This document shows, in pieces, positions 7,877 through 15,965 of a stretch of DNA of 22,668 nucleotides (its first letter is position 1; each line of letters starts with the position of its first letter). Source of the DNA: Ascoidea tarda (nom. inval.) (taxonomy: Eukaryota; Ascomycota; Saccharomycetes; Ascoideales; Ascoideaceae). Below the pieces are notes generated by a model. The model was not told where the DNA came from, ran no database searches, and saw nothing but the letters and a program-made list of their open reading frames with translations. A program made the translations under genes and the position numbers. The stretch spans positions 1 through 22,668 of the forward strand of contig JAKTTS010000244.1 in NCBI GenBank assembly GCA_030560485.1, written 5' to 3'.

Positions 7877-10045
7877 ATGCTTTTATTTAAATCCAATGAT
7901 TCTCTTTTATTCAAGCTAGAAAACTCACCTCAAGTCTTGGAAATCAAAACCAACTCGATTACAATTTCAACAACAAATGCTTCGATTTTCGATAATTATA
8001 ATCAAGATTCAATTAATGAAGATGAATCAAGTATTACTAAGATTTTTGGTATTTTAGGTTCAATTAATTTATTAGGTAAAAAGTTTGTGGTGACAGTTAA
8101 AAATGGCGAACAAATTTTTAAATTGGCTGACAATCACAATATTTTAAAATTAAATGATTTTGAGATTATTAAGATTCCTAATTCAAATTTAAACTCTTTA
8201 AATAATGATAGTGATTTTGAGAACAGCAGCAGTGATATTGATAATGATAATTCTAATTCAAACGACAATAATAATATTGATAATGCTAATAATAGGGGAG
8301 ATAAAGAATCGATTAACTATTATATTAGGTTAATAAACTATAATTTAGTCAATTCCAAGTTATATTATTCTAAGAATTTGGATTTGACTAATTCATTTCA
8401 AAGAATTTCTGGATTATATTTTAATAACAAGAAAATTGAGTTAAATTCAGAAAAAGGGTTGTTTTCAATTGAGTTACTAGATAAACGATTTTTTTGGAAT
8501 GAATTTTTGTTGAAGGATTTTTTAAATTTGAAACAGCATAATAAAATTCAGGAATTTATTTTACCAGCGATTTCAGGATATTGTGAGTTTATTAATTTGA
8601 AAATTAATAAGATTAAATTCTCAATTGGGTTAATTACAAGAAGAAGCAAATTTCGAGCCGGTACAAGATATTTTACGAGAGGGATTGACATTAATGGAAA
8701 TGTTGGGAATTTTAATGAGACTGAACAAGTTCTAATTATTCATAACGAAAGTGATAGTTACAATATATTGAGTTATTTGCAGACTAGAGGATCGATTCCT
8801 GCATATTGGGCTGAAATTAACAATTTGAAATACGCACCATCTTTAGTTATTAGTGAGCGGGATTCAATTGAACCAAGCTTTAAGCATTTTGATGAACAAA
8901 TCTCTAAATATGGAAAGAATTATTTGATCAATTTAATTAATTCTGGTGGTAGAGAGAAAAAAATTAAAGATTATTATGAAAAGGTAATTATTGATTTGAA
9001 AGCGAAACATCCATCTAAAATAAATGATAATACATTGGAATATATCTATTTTGATTTTCATCATGAATGCCGTAAAATGCAATGGTATAATGTTGATAAA
9101 TTGATTGTTAAATTAACTGGGTTTGGAGTGACTAGCGAGGATTATTTTGATTGCAAGTACTATGTTAACCAGTTGAAAAGTGAAGGTAGTAGTGATAGAA
9201 AGATTGAAGTTAACAATTTACAAAAAAATAATATCCGAACCAATTGTATGGATTGTTTGGATCGTACAAATGTTGTTCAAAGTACATTTGGGAAATGGAT
9301 ATTGCATGAGCAATTGATCAAAAACAAAATAATGGGCGAAAACGAAAGACTAAATGACTATCCCGAATTGATATTGTTTTTCCAAAAGATTTGGGCAGAT
9401 AATGCAGATGCAATTTCATTTGGATATAGTGGTACAGGAGCATTGAAAACGGATTTTACTAGAACTGGCGAAAGAACCAAAAGAGGAGTCTTAAATGATG
9501 GACTTAATTCTGTCACCAGGTATATCTTGAACAATTATTTTGACGGGTATAGACAAGATGGGTATGATTTAATATTGGGAAATTTCGGAGACAACTTGAA
9601 GGCAGTGAAGAACTTGAAATTCAACAAAGATTTGAGACCATTGGCTATCCAGTACGTCCCCTATGTGATGTTTTTCTTTGTTTTTCTCATATTGCTGATG
9701 AACACCAAGATCTTTATCAATGGGGTGTGTGGTCTTTTGCTGTCGTTGCTGGGCAGCTCAAACGAGTTGGCAAGCGAGGCAGCAACAAAAGGCAGCAGGC
9801 ACCATATTATTGAAACAATCAAGGTGTTGGTAGTCTACACTGTGTCGATTGGGGTTGTGGGCAAGATTCTATTGTTCTTGCTGGGCGAGAGAAACCGCCT
9901 TCAGTTTGTGAGTTGGCCCAGCATCAAACCAGTGGAGTTCCTCGACACAGAGTACGTTGTGGAGGAGAACGAGCGAGGAGCAAAGGGCATCAGATACGTG
10001 CTCAGCAGCGAGTTCTCTGCCCAGGAGGACAAAAAGCGAAAGTAG
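7877..10045 (+). CDS. SAC1: Phosphoinositide phosphatase Sac1
   Basis: An integral membrane phosphatase of the ER and Golgi that removes phosphate from phosphatidylinositol 4-phosphate, coupling lipid traffic to secretion. The ATG at 7877 gives 722 residues; the frame extends two codons upstream only to a TTG. The N-terminal Sac domain is interrupted near residues 105-140 by a Ser/Asn/Asp-rich insert, making the protein about 100 residues longer than the 623-residue S. cerevisiae enzyme. The catalytic CX5R motif is in RTNCMDCLDRTNVVQ, with Cys457 as nucleophile and Arg463. Two hydrophobic segments near residues 592-614 and 645-670 form the C-terminal membrane hairpin. The protein ends KKRK, which fits a KKXX COPI retrieval signal. 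From about 9640 the gene becomes GC-richer and uses CTG, which I did not find earlier in it. Its end lies 492 bases before enolase. Confidence 0.96.
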   Translation: MLLFKSNDSLLFKLENSPQVLEIKTNSITISTTNASIFDNYNQDSINEDESSITKIFGILGSINLLGKKFVVTVKNGEQIFKLADNHNILKLNDFEIIKIPNSNLNSLNNDSDFENSSSDIDNDNSNSNDNNNIDNANNRGDKESINYYIRLINYNLVNSKLYYSKNLDLTNSFQRISGLYFNNKKIELNSEKGLFSIELLDKRFFWNEFLLKDFLNLKQHNKIQEFILPAISGYCEFINLKINKIKFSIGLITRRSKFRAGTRYFTRGIDINGNVGNFNETEQVLIIHNESDSYNILSYLQTRGSIPAYWAEINNLKYAPSLVISERDSIEPSFKHFDEQISKYGKNYLINLINSGGREKKIKDYYEKVIIDLKAKHPSKINDNTLEYIYFDFHHECRKMQWYNVDKLIVKLTGFGVTSEDYFDCKYYVNQLKSEGSSDRKIEVNNLQKNNIRTNCMDCLDRTNVVQSTFGKWILHEQLIKNKIMGENERLNDYPELILFFQKIWADNADAISFGYSGTGALKTDFTRTGERTKRGVLNDGLNSVTRYILNNYFDGYRQDGYDLILGNFGDNLKAVKNLKFNKDLRPLAIQYVPYVMFFFVFLILLMNTKIFINGVCGLLLSLLGSSNELASEAATKGSRHHIIETIKVLVVYTVSIGVVGKILLFLLGERNRLQFVSWPSIKPVEFLDTEYVVEENERGAKGIRYVLSSEFSAQEDKKRK

Positions 10046-10331
10046 ACGTTGAGGGTCTGTTGCAACATACGCTGCGAGGTCTTCTGCTGTTCTGTTTATC
10101 TTTCCCTTTCTCTTTCTCCTACATCTCCTTCTCCAGCCCGGTGTGGACAATCGCACCACACCGGCGCGCCCAATTGGCGAATCACAGCGCGAGCTGTTGT
10201 CGGGCTGATACGCGTGATCCGGTCCAATCCCCGGTTAAAGGAGACAAACTCCACACAAAATCCACACAAACAAGCTCATGCCCTGTGTGCACACGACCCG
10301 CCACTGCAGAAACAGGACTTTCTACCGGCTC

Positions 10332-10338
10332 TTACCCG
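10332..10338 (+). promoter_or_regulatory. Reb1-type site in the enolase promoter
   Basis: TTACCCG, followed by G, matches the core of the general regulatory factor Reb1, which clears nucleosomes at many yeast promoters. It lies about 200 bases before the enolase ATG and 35 bases before the TATA box. Function is inferred. Confidence 0.5.
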
Positions 10339-10372
10339 GGACGCTGTCCAATCTCAGAAACAATAAAGGCCA

Positions 10373-10380
10373 TATAAATA
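10373..10380 (+). promoter_or_regulatory. TATA box of enolase
   Basis: TATAAATA, an exact yeast TATA consensus, about 160 bases before the enolase ATG. A CT-rich stretch follows, typical of initiation regions in highly expressed yeast genes. Confidence 0.75.
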
Positions 10381-10537
10381 CAATCGGTGCGACATCCCTC
10401 TTTCTTCTTCTCTTGTTCTCTACACCCTATTGAATTGTCTCCAATTCTTCCTTCTCTCTTGCTCTGCTGTTTTTGCCTCCTCTCTGCACGCTTCTTTTTT
10501 CAAATTGTTCAAACCTAGACTCAATCTCAATCCAGCA

Positions 10538-11848
10538 ATGGCTATTAGAAAGATTTTTGCTCGTTACGTTTACGATTCTCGTGGAAACCCAACTGTCGAA
10601 GTGGACTTGACCACCGACAAAGGTTTATTCAGGGCTATTGTTCCTTCTGGTGCCTCCACCGGTATCCACGAAGCTTTGGAACTAAGAGATGGCGACAAGT
10701 CAAAATGGCTCGGTAAGGGTGTCTTAAAGGCTGTTGCCAATGTTAACGACATCATCAGCCCTGCTGTTATCAAAGCCAACTTGGATGTCACCGATCAAAA
10801 GACTTTTGATGATTTCATCTTGGGTTTGGATGGCACTCCAAACAAATCCAAACTAGGTGCCAATGCCATTCTCGGTGTTTCTCTTGCTGCTGCCAAAGCT
10901 GGTGCTGCTGAAAAATCCATTCCTTTATATGCCCACATTGCCGACTTGTCTGGTTCTCCAAAACCATACGTTTTACCTGTTCCTTTCCAAAACGTTTTAA
11001 ACGGTGGTTCCCATGCTGGTGGTGCTTTAGCCTTCCAAGAATTCATGATTGTTCCAACTGGTGCTTCAAGCTTCTCTGAAGCCATGAGAATTGGTGCTGA
11101 GGTTTACCACACCTTGAAATCATTAACCAAAAAGAGATACGGCCAATCTGCTGGTAACGTTGGTGATGAAGGTGGTGTTGCTCCAGACATCCAAACACCA
11201 AAAGAAGCCTTGGATTTGATTGCCGATTCAATTGAAAAAGCTGGTTACAAGGGCAAGATCTCCATTGCTTTAGATGTTGCTTCGTCTGAGTTCTACAAAG
11301 ATGGCAAATACGACTTGGATTTCAAAAACCCAGACTCCGATCCATCTAAATGGTTAAGTGGTCAAGAATTGGCCCAATTGTACGCTGACTTGATGAAAGA
11401 GTACCCAATTGTTTCAATTGAAGATCCTTTCGCTGAAGACGACTGGGAGGCTTGGTCCCACTTCTTTGAAAAAGTCGATATCCAAATTGTTGGTGATGAT
11501 TTGACTGTCACTAACCCACAAAGAATCAAAACCGCCATAGAAAAGAAGGCTGCCAACGCTTTGTTATTAAAAGTCAACCAAATTGGTTCGTTATCTGAAT
11601 CAATCCAAGCTGCTAAAGACTCCTATGCTGCTGGCTGGGGTGTTATGGTCTCCCACAGATCCGGTGAAACTGAAGACACTACAATCGCTGACATTGCTGT
11701 CGGTTTGAGATCTGGTCAAATCAAGACTGGTGCTCCTGCCAGATCTGAAAGATTGGCCAAGTTGAACCAATTGTTGAGAATCGAAGAAGAATTAGGTGAC
11801 AAAGCCATCTACGCCGGCGCAGACTTCCACAAATCTGTTGCCATTTAA
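10538..11848 (+). CDS. ENO1: Enolase (phosphopyruvate hydratase)
   Basis: Catalyses 2-phosphoglycerate to phosphoenolpyruvate in glycolysis, and the reverse in gluconeogenesis, in the cytosol as a magnesium-dependent dimer. The ATG at 10538 gives 436 residues, one fewer than the S. cerevisiae enzyme, and the sequence aligns throughout. By alignment the key residues are His158, Glu167, Glu210, metal ligands Asp245, Glu294 and Asp319, Lys344, His372 and Lys395. The signature [13 protein letters not shown] and the loop [10 protein letters not shown] are intact. Codon use is strongly biased to GGT, GCT, AGA, TTG and AAG, unlike the AT-biased neighbours, as expected for an abundant protein. Leu is written TTG, TTA, CTA, CTC and CTT, and I found no CTG in the gene. 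The frame is open upstream to 10430 without an ATG, and I treat that stretch as leader. The paralogue number is a label only. Confidence 0.98.
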   Translation: MAIRKIFARYVYDSRGNPTVEVDLTTDKGLFRAIVPSGASTGIHEALELRDGDKSKWLGKGVLKAVANVNDIISPAVIKANLDVTDQKTFDDFILGLDGTPNKSKLGANAILGVSLAAAKAGAAEKSIPLYAHIADLSGSPKPYVLPVPFQNVLNGGSHAGGALAFQEFMIVPTGASSFSEAMRIGAEVYHTLKSLTKKRYGQSAGNVGDEGGVAPDIQTPKEALDLIADSIEKAGYKGKISIALDVASSEFYKDGKYDLDFKNPDSDPSKWLSGQELAQLYADLMKEYPIVSIEDPFAEDDWEAWSHFFEKVDIQIVGDDLTVTNPQRIKTAIEKKAANALLLKVNQIGSLSESIQAAKDSYAAGWGVMVSHRSGETEDTTIADIAVGLRSGQIKTGAPARSERLAKLNQLLRIEEELGDKAIYAGADFHKSVAI

Positions 11849-12017
11849 CTGATCTGGCCAGCCAATCAGTGTGTCTGCAGCGTCCTTTCAACATAACATA
11901 ACGATTACTGTTTTAATTATTCCCACTTATCTATTATCACTATTCCAGCCTAACGTAACCTGGCTATAATTTCACGATTTTTTGTTACCTCTTGAGTCTT
12001 TGTAGAAATTAGAAATT

Positions 12018-12045
12018 AGCATTTAGCATTTAGCATTTAGCATTT
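12018..12045. repeat. AGCATTT seven-base tandem repeat
   Basis: Four exact copies of AGCATTT about 170 bases after the enolase stop codon, probably within or just after its 3' untranslated region. Confidence 0.9.
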
Positions 12046-12197
12046 CAACTCTAATCGGTTGTTCTTTCAGCTTGCTCGCCTTTTCTTCTCCAGTAAAAGC
12101 ATTATTGCCCAACAGTGAGTGTGGGTGAGCACTGCTGAGTATCGATGAATCATTGCCAATGGTCCAGATATACCAGCGATGTTTCTCTGTTTCCTCT

Positions 12198-12268
12198 GCG
12201 ATATCTGGCTGACATCTCTGGCACTTGTGTGATATGTCTCTGATATATCTGTGACATATCTCTGGTAT
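12198..12268. repeat. Degenerate GAYATMTCT repeat cluster with near-palindrome
   Basis: Five related words (GATATCT, GACATCT, GATATGTC, GATATATC, GACATATC) recur within about 70 bases. The segment 12231-12260 matches its own reverse complement at 26 of 30 positions, with a perfect GATATATC in the centre and exact eight-base arms. Confidence 0.7.
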
Positions 12269-12674
12269 CCTCCTCTGCCAGGTCTGCAATCACCAAATCG
12301 CACTTAACTTGCGAGCCCATACGCTGCTTCTCCCAATACCATCCCTTTTTCTTCTTTCAGCTGCTATGGCTCTACAACGCTTAGCAACTAATCCAGAGTA
12401 AAACATTTTCCACTTGCCTAACATTCTATCTCCATGTTTCTTCCCTAGCAGCTCTTGTTGAGATCCATCGCAATATATATAGATATATATCTGTCTTCCA
12501 TCTGATATTCCCAACCACTTAGTGCACTCCACAAACACAATATCTGCTCTCTTTCCTTATTGTTTTGCTTTGCCTTTCAGCATTCCACAAACAAATAAGT
12601 TTAAGCTCGTCGACACACACATTAACCAAACATTTGTTTATTTACTTTGTCACTCTGTTGCATTACTCTATTTA

Positions 12675-12713
12675 CTTTATTTATTTACTTTATTTATTTA
12701 CTTTATTTATTTG
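12675..12713. repeat. 13-bp minisatellite upstream of PTC1
   Basis: Three copies of CTTTATTTATTTA (the last with one changed base), about 290 bases before the PTC1 start. The surrounding DNA is similarly T-rich, and slippage of the unit creates the overlapping open frames seen here. Confidence 0.85.
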
Positions 12714-12970
12714 CTTATTTCTTTTGTTTACCTATCTCTATCAGAAACGTCTTTCAATTCACAATTCTCTACCCATTGTTTCTGCAATCATACTTCCAAC
12801 AATCTTCATACCCAGATCTTTCTTCTTTTGCATTTACGTCCCTCATTGACCTTTTTCATTTCCAGCATCCCAATCAAGCCCCAATTTATCTGTCCAACCT
12901 ATATCTGCAACTTCTTTGTACTTAAAGGTCTTTTCAATTCTTAAATACCAGTTCCAAATTCCAAAAAGCT

Positions 12971-12998
12971 AAAAAAAAAAAAAAAAAACTAAAAAAAA
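12971..12998 (+). promoter_or_regulatory. Poly(A) leader immediately before the PTC1 ATG
   Basis: Eighteen consecutive A residues, then CT, then eight more A before the start codon. If transcription begins upstream, this puts an almost pure A tract directly against the initiator AUG. A-rich leaders favour efficient initiation in yeasts. Confidence 0.6.
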
Positions 12999-15353
12999 AT
13001 GAGCAAAAATTCCAATATCCCTCCTTTGTACAAAAATATTAAAGCTTACGCTGAACCTATTGAAAACGATTCAAATTCAAAGAAAAGCTCAAAAAAGCAT
13101 TCAAATATATATTCTCATTTACGTTTGCATCCCAGAATCAACAATAATAATGACTTGAAACTTCTTCATGATGAGAAAAAAGATAACCATAGCCACAATT
13201 ATACCTCAGATAATGATCAAGATTTTGATAATGGTAATAGCAATGGTAATGATAATAACGATAACAATAACGATCATGATGATATCGATTCTCATAGAAG
13301 AACACATTTCATGAATTTCAAAAAAAGATATAGCTTTAGATTCTGTTCATATTCCCCTTCTTCTTCAACACCTACGCCTTTAACTCAAACAATCTCACAT
13401 ATAAATACAACAAATGATCTTAAAAACGACAATTGTAACAATATGCATTACGATCATGACCATAATCACAACCAAACTCAAAACAATAAAAATGGTGTCT
13501 TTAATAAAAGAAGCTATTCATTCAAAAGGAGACCCTTTAGATCCTTTTCTCTATCCGATTCCTTATATAAATTGGCTCAATCTGATAAAAACGATAAAAA
13601 CAATTTCGATCACTCAAATGATTTTCACTCTTTCAAACCTAAACGTTTTGGCTTTAAAAATAAAAGAATTCCTTCAAAAGAAAAAAGAATTCCTTCAAAT
13701 GAAAAAAGCATCCAGTCATCATTTCAAGATTTTTCTCCTGTTTCTCCCCCTTCTCCAATTTCCTCAAATACTCCACTAACTTTGAATACCCCAGAAACTC
13801 CCAAATCTTTATTACCTCACAGTTTTAAAGATGAAGGCTTCTCAACTGCAATTTCAACAAAAAGAAAACTTCATGATCGTAATCGCAAAATAGCACAACA
13901 GGAAAAACTACAAGAAAGGTCTCTAGAAAGATCTTTAGAAAAACTACAAGAAACTCCTCAAAATAATTTTCAATCTAATACCAATATTGACAACGTTACT
14001 GTTCGTACCATGGATCCAAATTCACAGAATAACGACACAAAATCAAAAATTCATAAATCAAAAGGTATTAGGAAGATAAAAAGCATTAAAACTAAAAGAC
14101 TGAGCACTACTAATTCCTACAAGAGTCTTCAAAAATCTGAAAAAAATGAAAGAAAACAAAGTGCCCAAATTATCGATTATAAATTATCATTTAAAGTTGG
14201 CGTTTCAGAGGAAAAAAATTCGAAATTTAGAAAAACAATGGAAGATGTTCACACCTATATATCCAACTTCAATGAAACCTTGGACTGTGGATATTTTGCA
14301 TTATTTGATGGACATGCAGGAGTTGAAACAGCAAATTGGTGTGGTAAATATTTACATTTGTTATTGAAAAAAAAAATCGAGGAAAAGAAAATTTCTTCTC
14401 ATTCCATTGATATTAAAGGATGCTTAAATGATACATTTCAAGAAGCTGATTTCTTAATTGAAAGTCATCCAAATAAAATTGGATTGCGTGGTGGATCTAC
14501 AGCTGCAGTGGCAGTAGTTCTTTGGGAAAAAAATGAAAAACAAACAAACGATAAATACAAAGATAAAGAGAATTTCAATGACAATGATAATGATAATGAT
14601 AACGATAATCATAATCATAATCATAATAGTAAAAATAGATTATCAAAAAAATTACAATTGAATAAAAATCCATTAGATACTAAAGAAGAAGAAAACAAAA
14701 TAGTCAAGTATAATAAATTACGAAAGATCTTTGATTATGTTCCTCCAAACGACAATTATAAAAGAGTATTGTATACTGCTAATGTTGGGGATTCCCGAAT
14801 AATTTTATGCCGTAAAGGCTTTGCAATTAGATTATCTTATGACCATAAAGGAGGAGATTCCAACGAAAGCACACGAATCGTTAATAGTGGCGGGATGATT
14901 ATAAGAAATCGAGTTAATGGGATTTTAGCTATTACAAGAGCATTGGGAGATTGCTATATGAAGGAATTGGTTATTGCAAAACCTTATACAACGTCTTTAG
15001 AAATGACGAGAGATGATGATTTTTTAATCATAGCTTGTGATGGACTATGGGATATAGTGAAAGACCAAGAAGCAGTTGATTTGATTAGAGATGTTAAAGA
15101 CTGCGATAAGGCCAGCAAAATTTTATCGGATTACGCAATAAAAAACGGAAGTATGGATAATATTACAATTATGGTAGTCAGATTTGACCAAAGAATATTT
15201 GGTTATAAAGACGACAAAAAGGTTAAAAAAGACAGTTTTGAAAATCCAGAGACTGAAAAGTCATCTCAGATAAAATATGGTAACAGAGAGAGAAGATTTA
15301 GCATATTAGAACCTGCATGCATAATAACCCTGAACAAAAGTTCTAAATATTGA
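12999..15353 (+). CDS. PTC1: PP2C-type protein phosphatase Ptc1 with long N-terminal extension
   Basis: A metal-dependent Ser/Thr phosphatase. In S. cerevisiae Ptc1 dephosphorylates the Hog1 MAP kinase and supports organelle inheritance. The 784-residue protein has its PP2C domain from about residue 395 (KLSFKVGVSEEKNSKFRKTMEDVHT), best matching Ptc1 (YRVGVAENKNSKCRRTMEDVHT) among yeast PP2Cs. The metal-binding parts are intact: MEDVH, FDGHAG, ACDGLWD and GSMDN. Ptc1 of S. cerevisiae has 281 residues, so three additions stand out: about 390 N-terminal residues rich in Asn, Asp, Ser and Lys; an insert of about 70 residues between VVLWEK and YTANVGDSR with Asp-Asn and His-Asn repeats; and a tail of about 60 residues with an RRFS site. 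The two CTG codons found lie outside the catalytic domain. The start is the ATG after an A-rich leader. Confidence 0.92.
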   Translation: MSKNSNIPPLYKNIKAYAEPIENDSNSKKSSKKHSNIYSHLRLHPRINNNNDLKLLHDEKKDNHSHNYTSDNDQDFDNGNSNGNDNNDNNNDHDDIDSHRRTHFMNFKKRYSFRFCSYSPSSSTPTPLTQTISHINTTNDLKNDNCNNMHYDHDHNHNQTQNNKNGVFNKRSYSFKRRPFRSFSLSDSLYKLAQSDKNDKNNFDHSNDFHSFKPKRFGFKNKRIPSKEKRIPSNEKSIQSSFQDFSPVSPPSPISSNTPLTLNTPETPKSLLPHSFKDEGFSTAISTKRKLHDRNRKIAQQEKLQERSLERSLEKLQETPQNNFQSNTNIDNVTVRTMDPNSQNNDTKSKIHKSKGIRKIKSIKTKRLSTTNSYKSLQKSEKNERKQSAQIIDYKLSFKVGVSEEKNSKFRKTMEDVHTYISNFNETLDCGYFALFDGHAGVETANWCGKYLHLLLKKKIEEKKISSHSIDIKGCLNDTFQEADFLIESHPNKIGLRGGSTAAVAVVLWEKNEKQTNDKYKDKENFNDNDNDNDNDNHNHNHNSKNRLSKKLQLNKNPLDTKEEENKIVKYNKLRKIFDYVPPNDNYKRVLYTANVGDSRIILCRKGFAIRLSYDHKGGDSNESTRIVNSGGMIIRNRVNGILAITRALGDCYMKELVIAKPYTTSLEMTRDDDFLIIACDGLWDIVKDQEAVDLIRDVKDCDKASKILSDYAIKNGSMDNITIMVVRFDQRIFGYKDDKKVKKDSFENPETEKSSQIKYGNRERRFSILEPACIITLNKSSKY
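14575..14629. repeat. GATAAT/CATAAT repeat inside the PTC1 catalytic domain
   Basis: Tandem GAYAAT units followed by CATAAT units, encoding alternating Asp-Asn and His-Asn. The expansion lies in a loop between conserved strands of the phosphatase, where insertions are tolerated. Confidence 0.8.
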
Positions 15354-15569
15354 TTTGTTGCTTTAGACTTGATAAAGCTCTTGATTTAGGATAATTTTGT
15401 CGTGTGTATTATGAATTTTTTTATCTTTTTTTATAGTTTTTTATATTTTTCTTACTATTTTTTTATAATTTCACTTTTTGTTAAAAAGCCTAAACAAATG
15501 GCAAAAATACCTTTTCATGATACCTCATCCCTCATAGCATAGTATAATATAGATAAAAGAAATTGCAAA

Positions 15570-15965
15570 TCAGTCTGTTACACTGCCATCTCTCGGTCTA
15601 TAGTGAAAGCCATTGTCCTCCAAACGTGAGACAACATCAGGAGGCAATCTCCCATTCACCTTTACAGCATACAACCCAGGAACAAAGTTTTCGATTCGCA
15701 ACCACTTCGCTACCCAGCTTCCAGAGGGATCACCCACAGCCACTAGACCCTCAAAGGCTGGGGAAGTGCATTCCTGGACCAACGACTCCTCACTGTCCTT
15801 GTAGTTCAAAACAGACTCGCAATTTGGACATCCTTTGCCCTTGAATTCCTGTCGTCAAAAGATGTTAGTTGAGCAGATCCTGAAAAAAACAGCCGGAGGA
15901 CTACATACCCTGAACTGAAGAACTATGCCACATAACATGCAAGCTCGCTCTGATCTTCTGGACAT
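15570..15965 (-). CDS. SPT4: Transcription elongation factor Spt4, spliced from two exons
   Basis: Spt4 pairs with the NGN domain of Spt5 to form DSIF, which keeps RNA polymerase II processive and acts at centromeric chromatin. No single frame covers the gene. Exon 1 is 15909-15965 ([19 protein letters not shown]) and exon 2 is 15570-15848, beginning [13 protein letters not shown] and ending in a TGA at 15570. Together they give 111 residues (102 in S. cerevisiae). The start [11 protein letters not shown] is identical to a stretch of the S. cerevisiae protein, and exon 2 carries the matching [28 protein letters not shown] and YRPRDGS segments. The zinc finger CMLC...CPNC is assembled only after splicing, strong support for the join. 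It faces PTC1 tail to tail with a 216-bp gap and shares a 228-bp divergent promoter with SMT3. Confidence 0.95.
15849..15908 (-). other. 60-nt spliceosomal intron of SPT4
   Basis: The 5' splice site is GTATGT (15903-15908). The branch site AACTAAC (15864-15870, branch A at 15865) is one base from the yeast TACTAAC consensus, and the 3' splice site is CAG ending at 15849, 15 bases beyond the branch A. The intron lies between codons (phase 0). Although 60 is a multiple of three, it contains an in-frame TGA, so unspliced RNA would give a short product lacking the second zinc-finger pair. Confidence 0.93.

Larger units (their letters stand above)
10046..10537. other. Enolase promoter region
   Basis: These 492 bases separate SAC1 from enolase and are GC-rich for this window. 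They contain a CCAATTGG palindrome at 10170-10177, CCAAT at 10224-10228 and 10348-10352, an ACGCGT at 10210-10215, a Reb1-type site, a TATA box and then a CT-rich leader. This is the usual build of a strong glycolytic promoter. Frames crossing it have no conserved content. Confidence 0.7.
11849..12998. other. Long intergenic region between enolase and PTC1
   Basis: At 1,150 bases this is the longest gap in the window. It holds a 7-bp repeat, a degenerate GATAT/GACAT cluster with a 30-bp near-palindrome, a TA-rich palindromic stretch at 12473-12490, a 13-bp minisatellite and a long A-rich leader before PTC1. The open frames in it (for example 12023-12289 minus and 12522-12944 plus) are repetitive or T-rich and match nothing known to me. 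It could host a non-coding RNA or an extended PTC1 regulatory region; the sequence alone does not decide. Confidence 0.6.

Noticed and set aside
10210-10215. ACGCGT (MBF core) in the enolase promoter
   Set aside because: A single six-base word in a GC-rich patch, with no cell-cycle reason for enolase or SAC1, so it is not claimed as functional.
10430-10537. In-frame 36-codon extension of enolase with a hydrophobic, basic translation that could resemble a targeting sequence
   Set aside because: It contains no ATG, starts at TTG and lies in a CT-rich leader after the TATA box. Enolase of normal length starts at 10538.
12023-12303. Two overlapping minus-strand frames of 78 and 88 residues in the enolase-PTC1 gap
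   Set aside because: They cover the degenerate GATAT/GACAT repeat, and both frames are open only because the repeat lacks stop codons. No recognisable motif.
12522-12944. 140-residue plus-strand frame before PTC1
   Set aside because: It is a T-rich translation across a 13-bp minisatellite; all three frames stay open for the same reason, and there is no family match.
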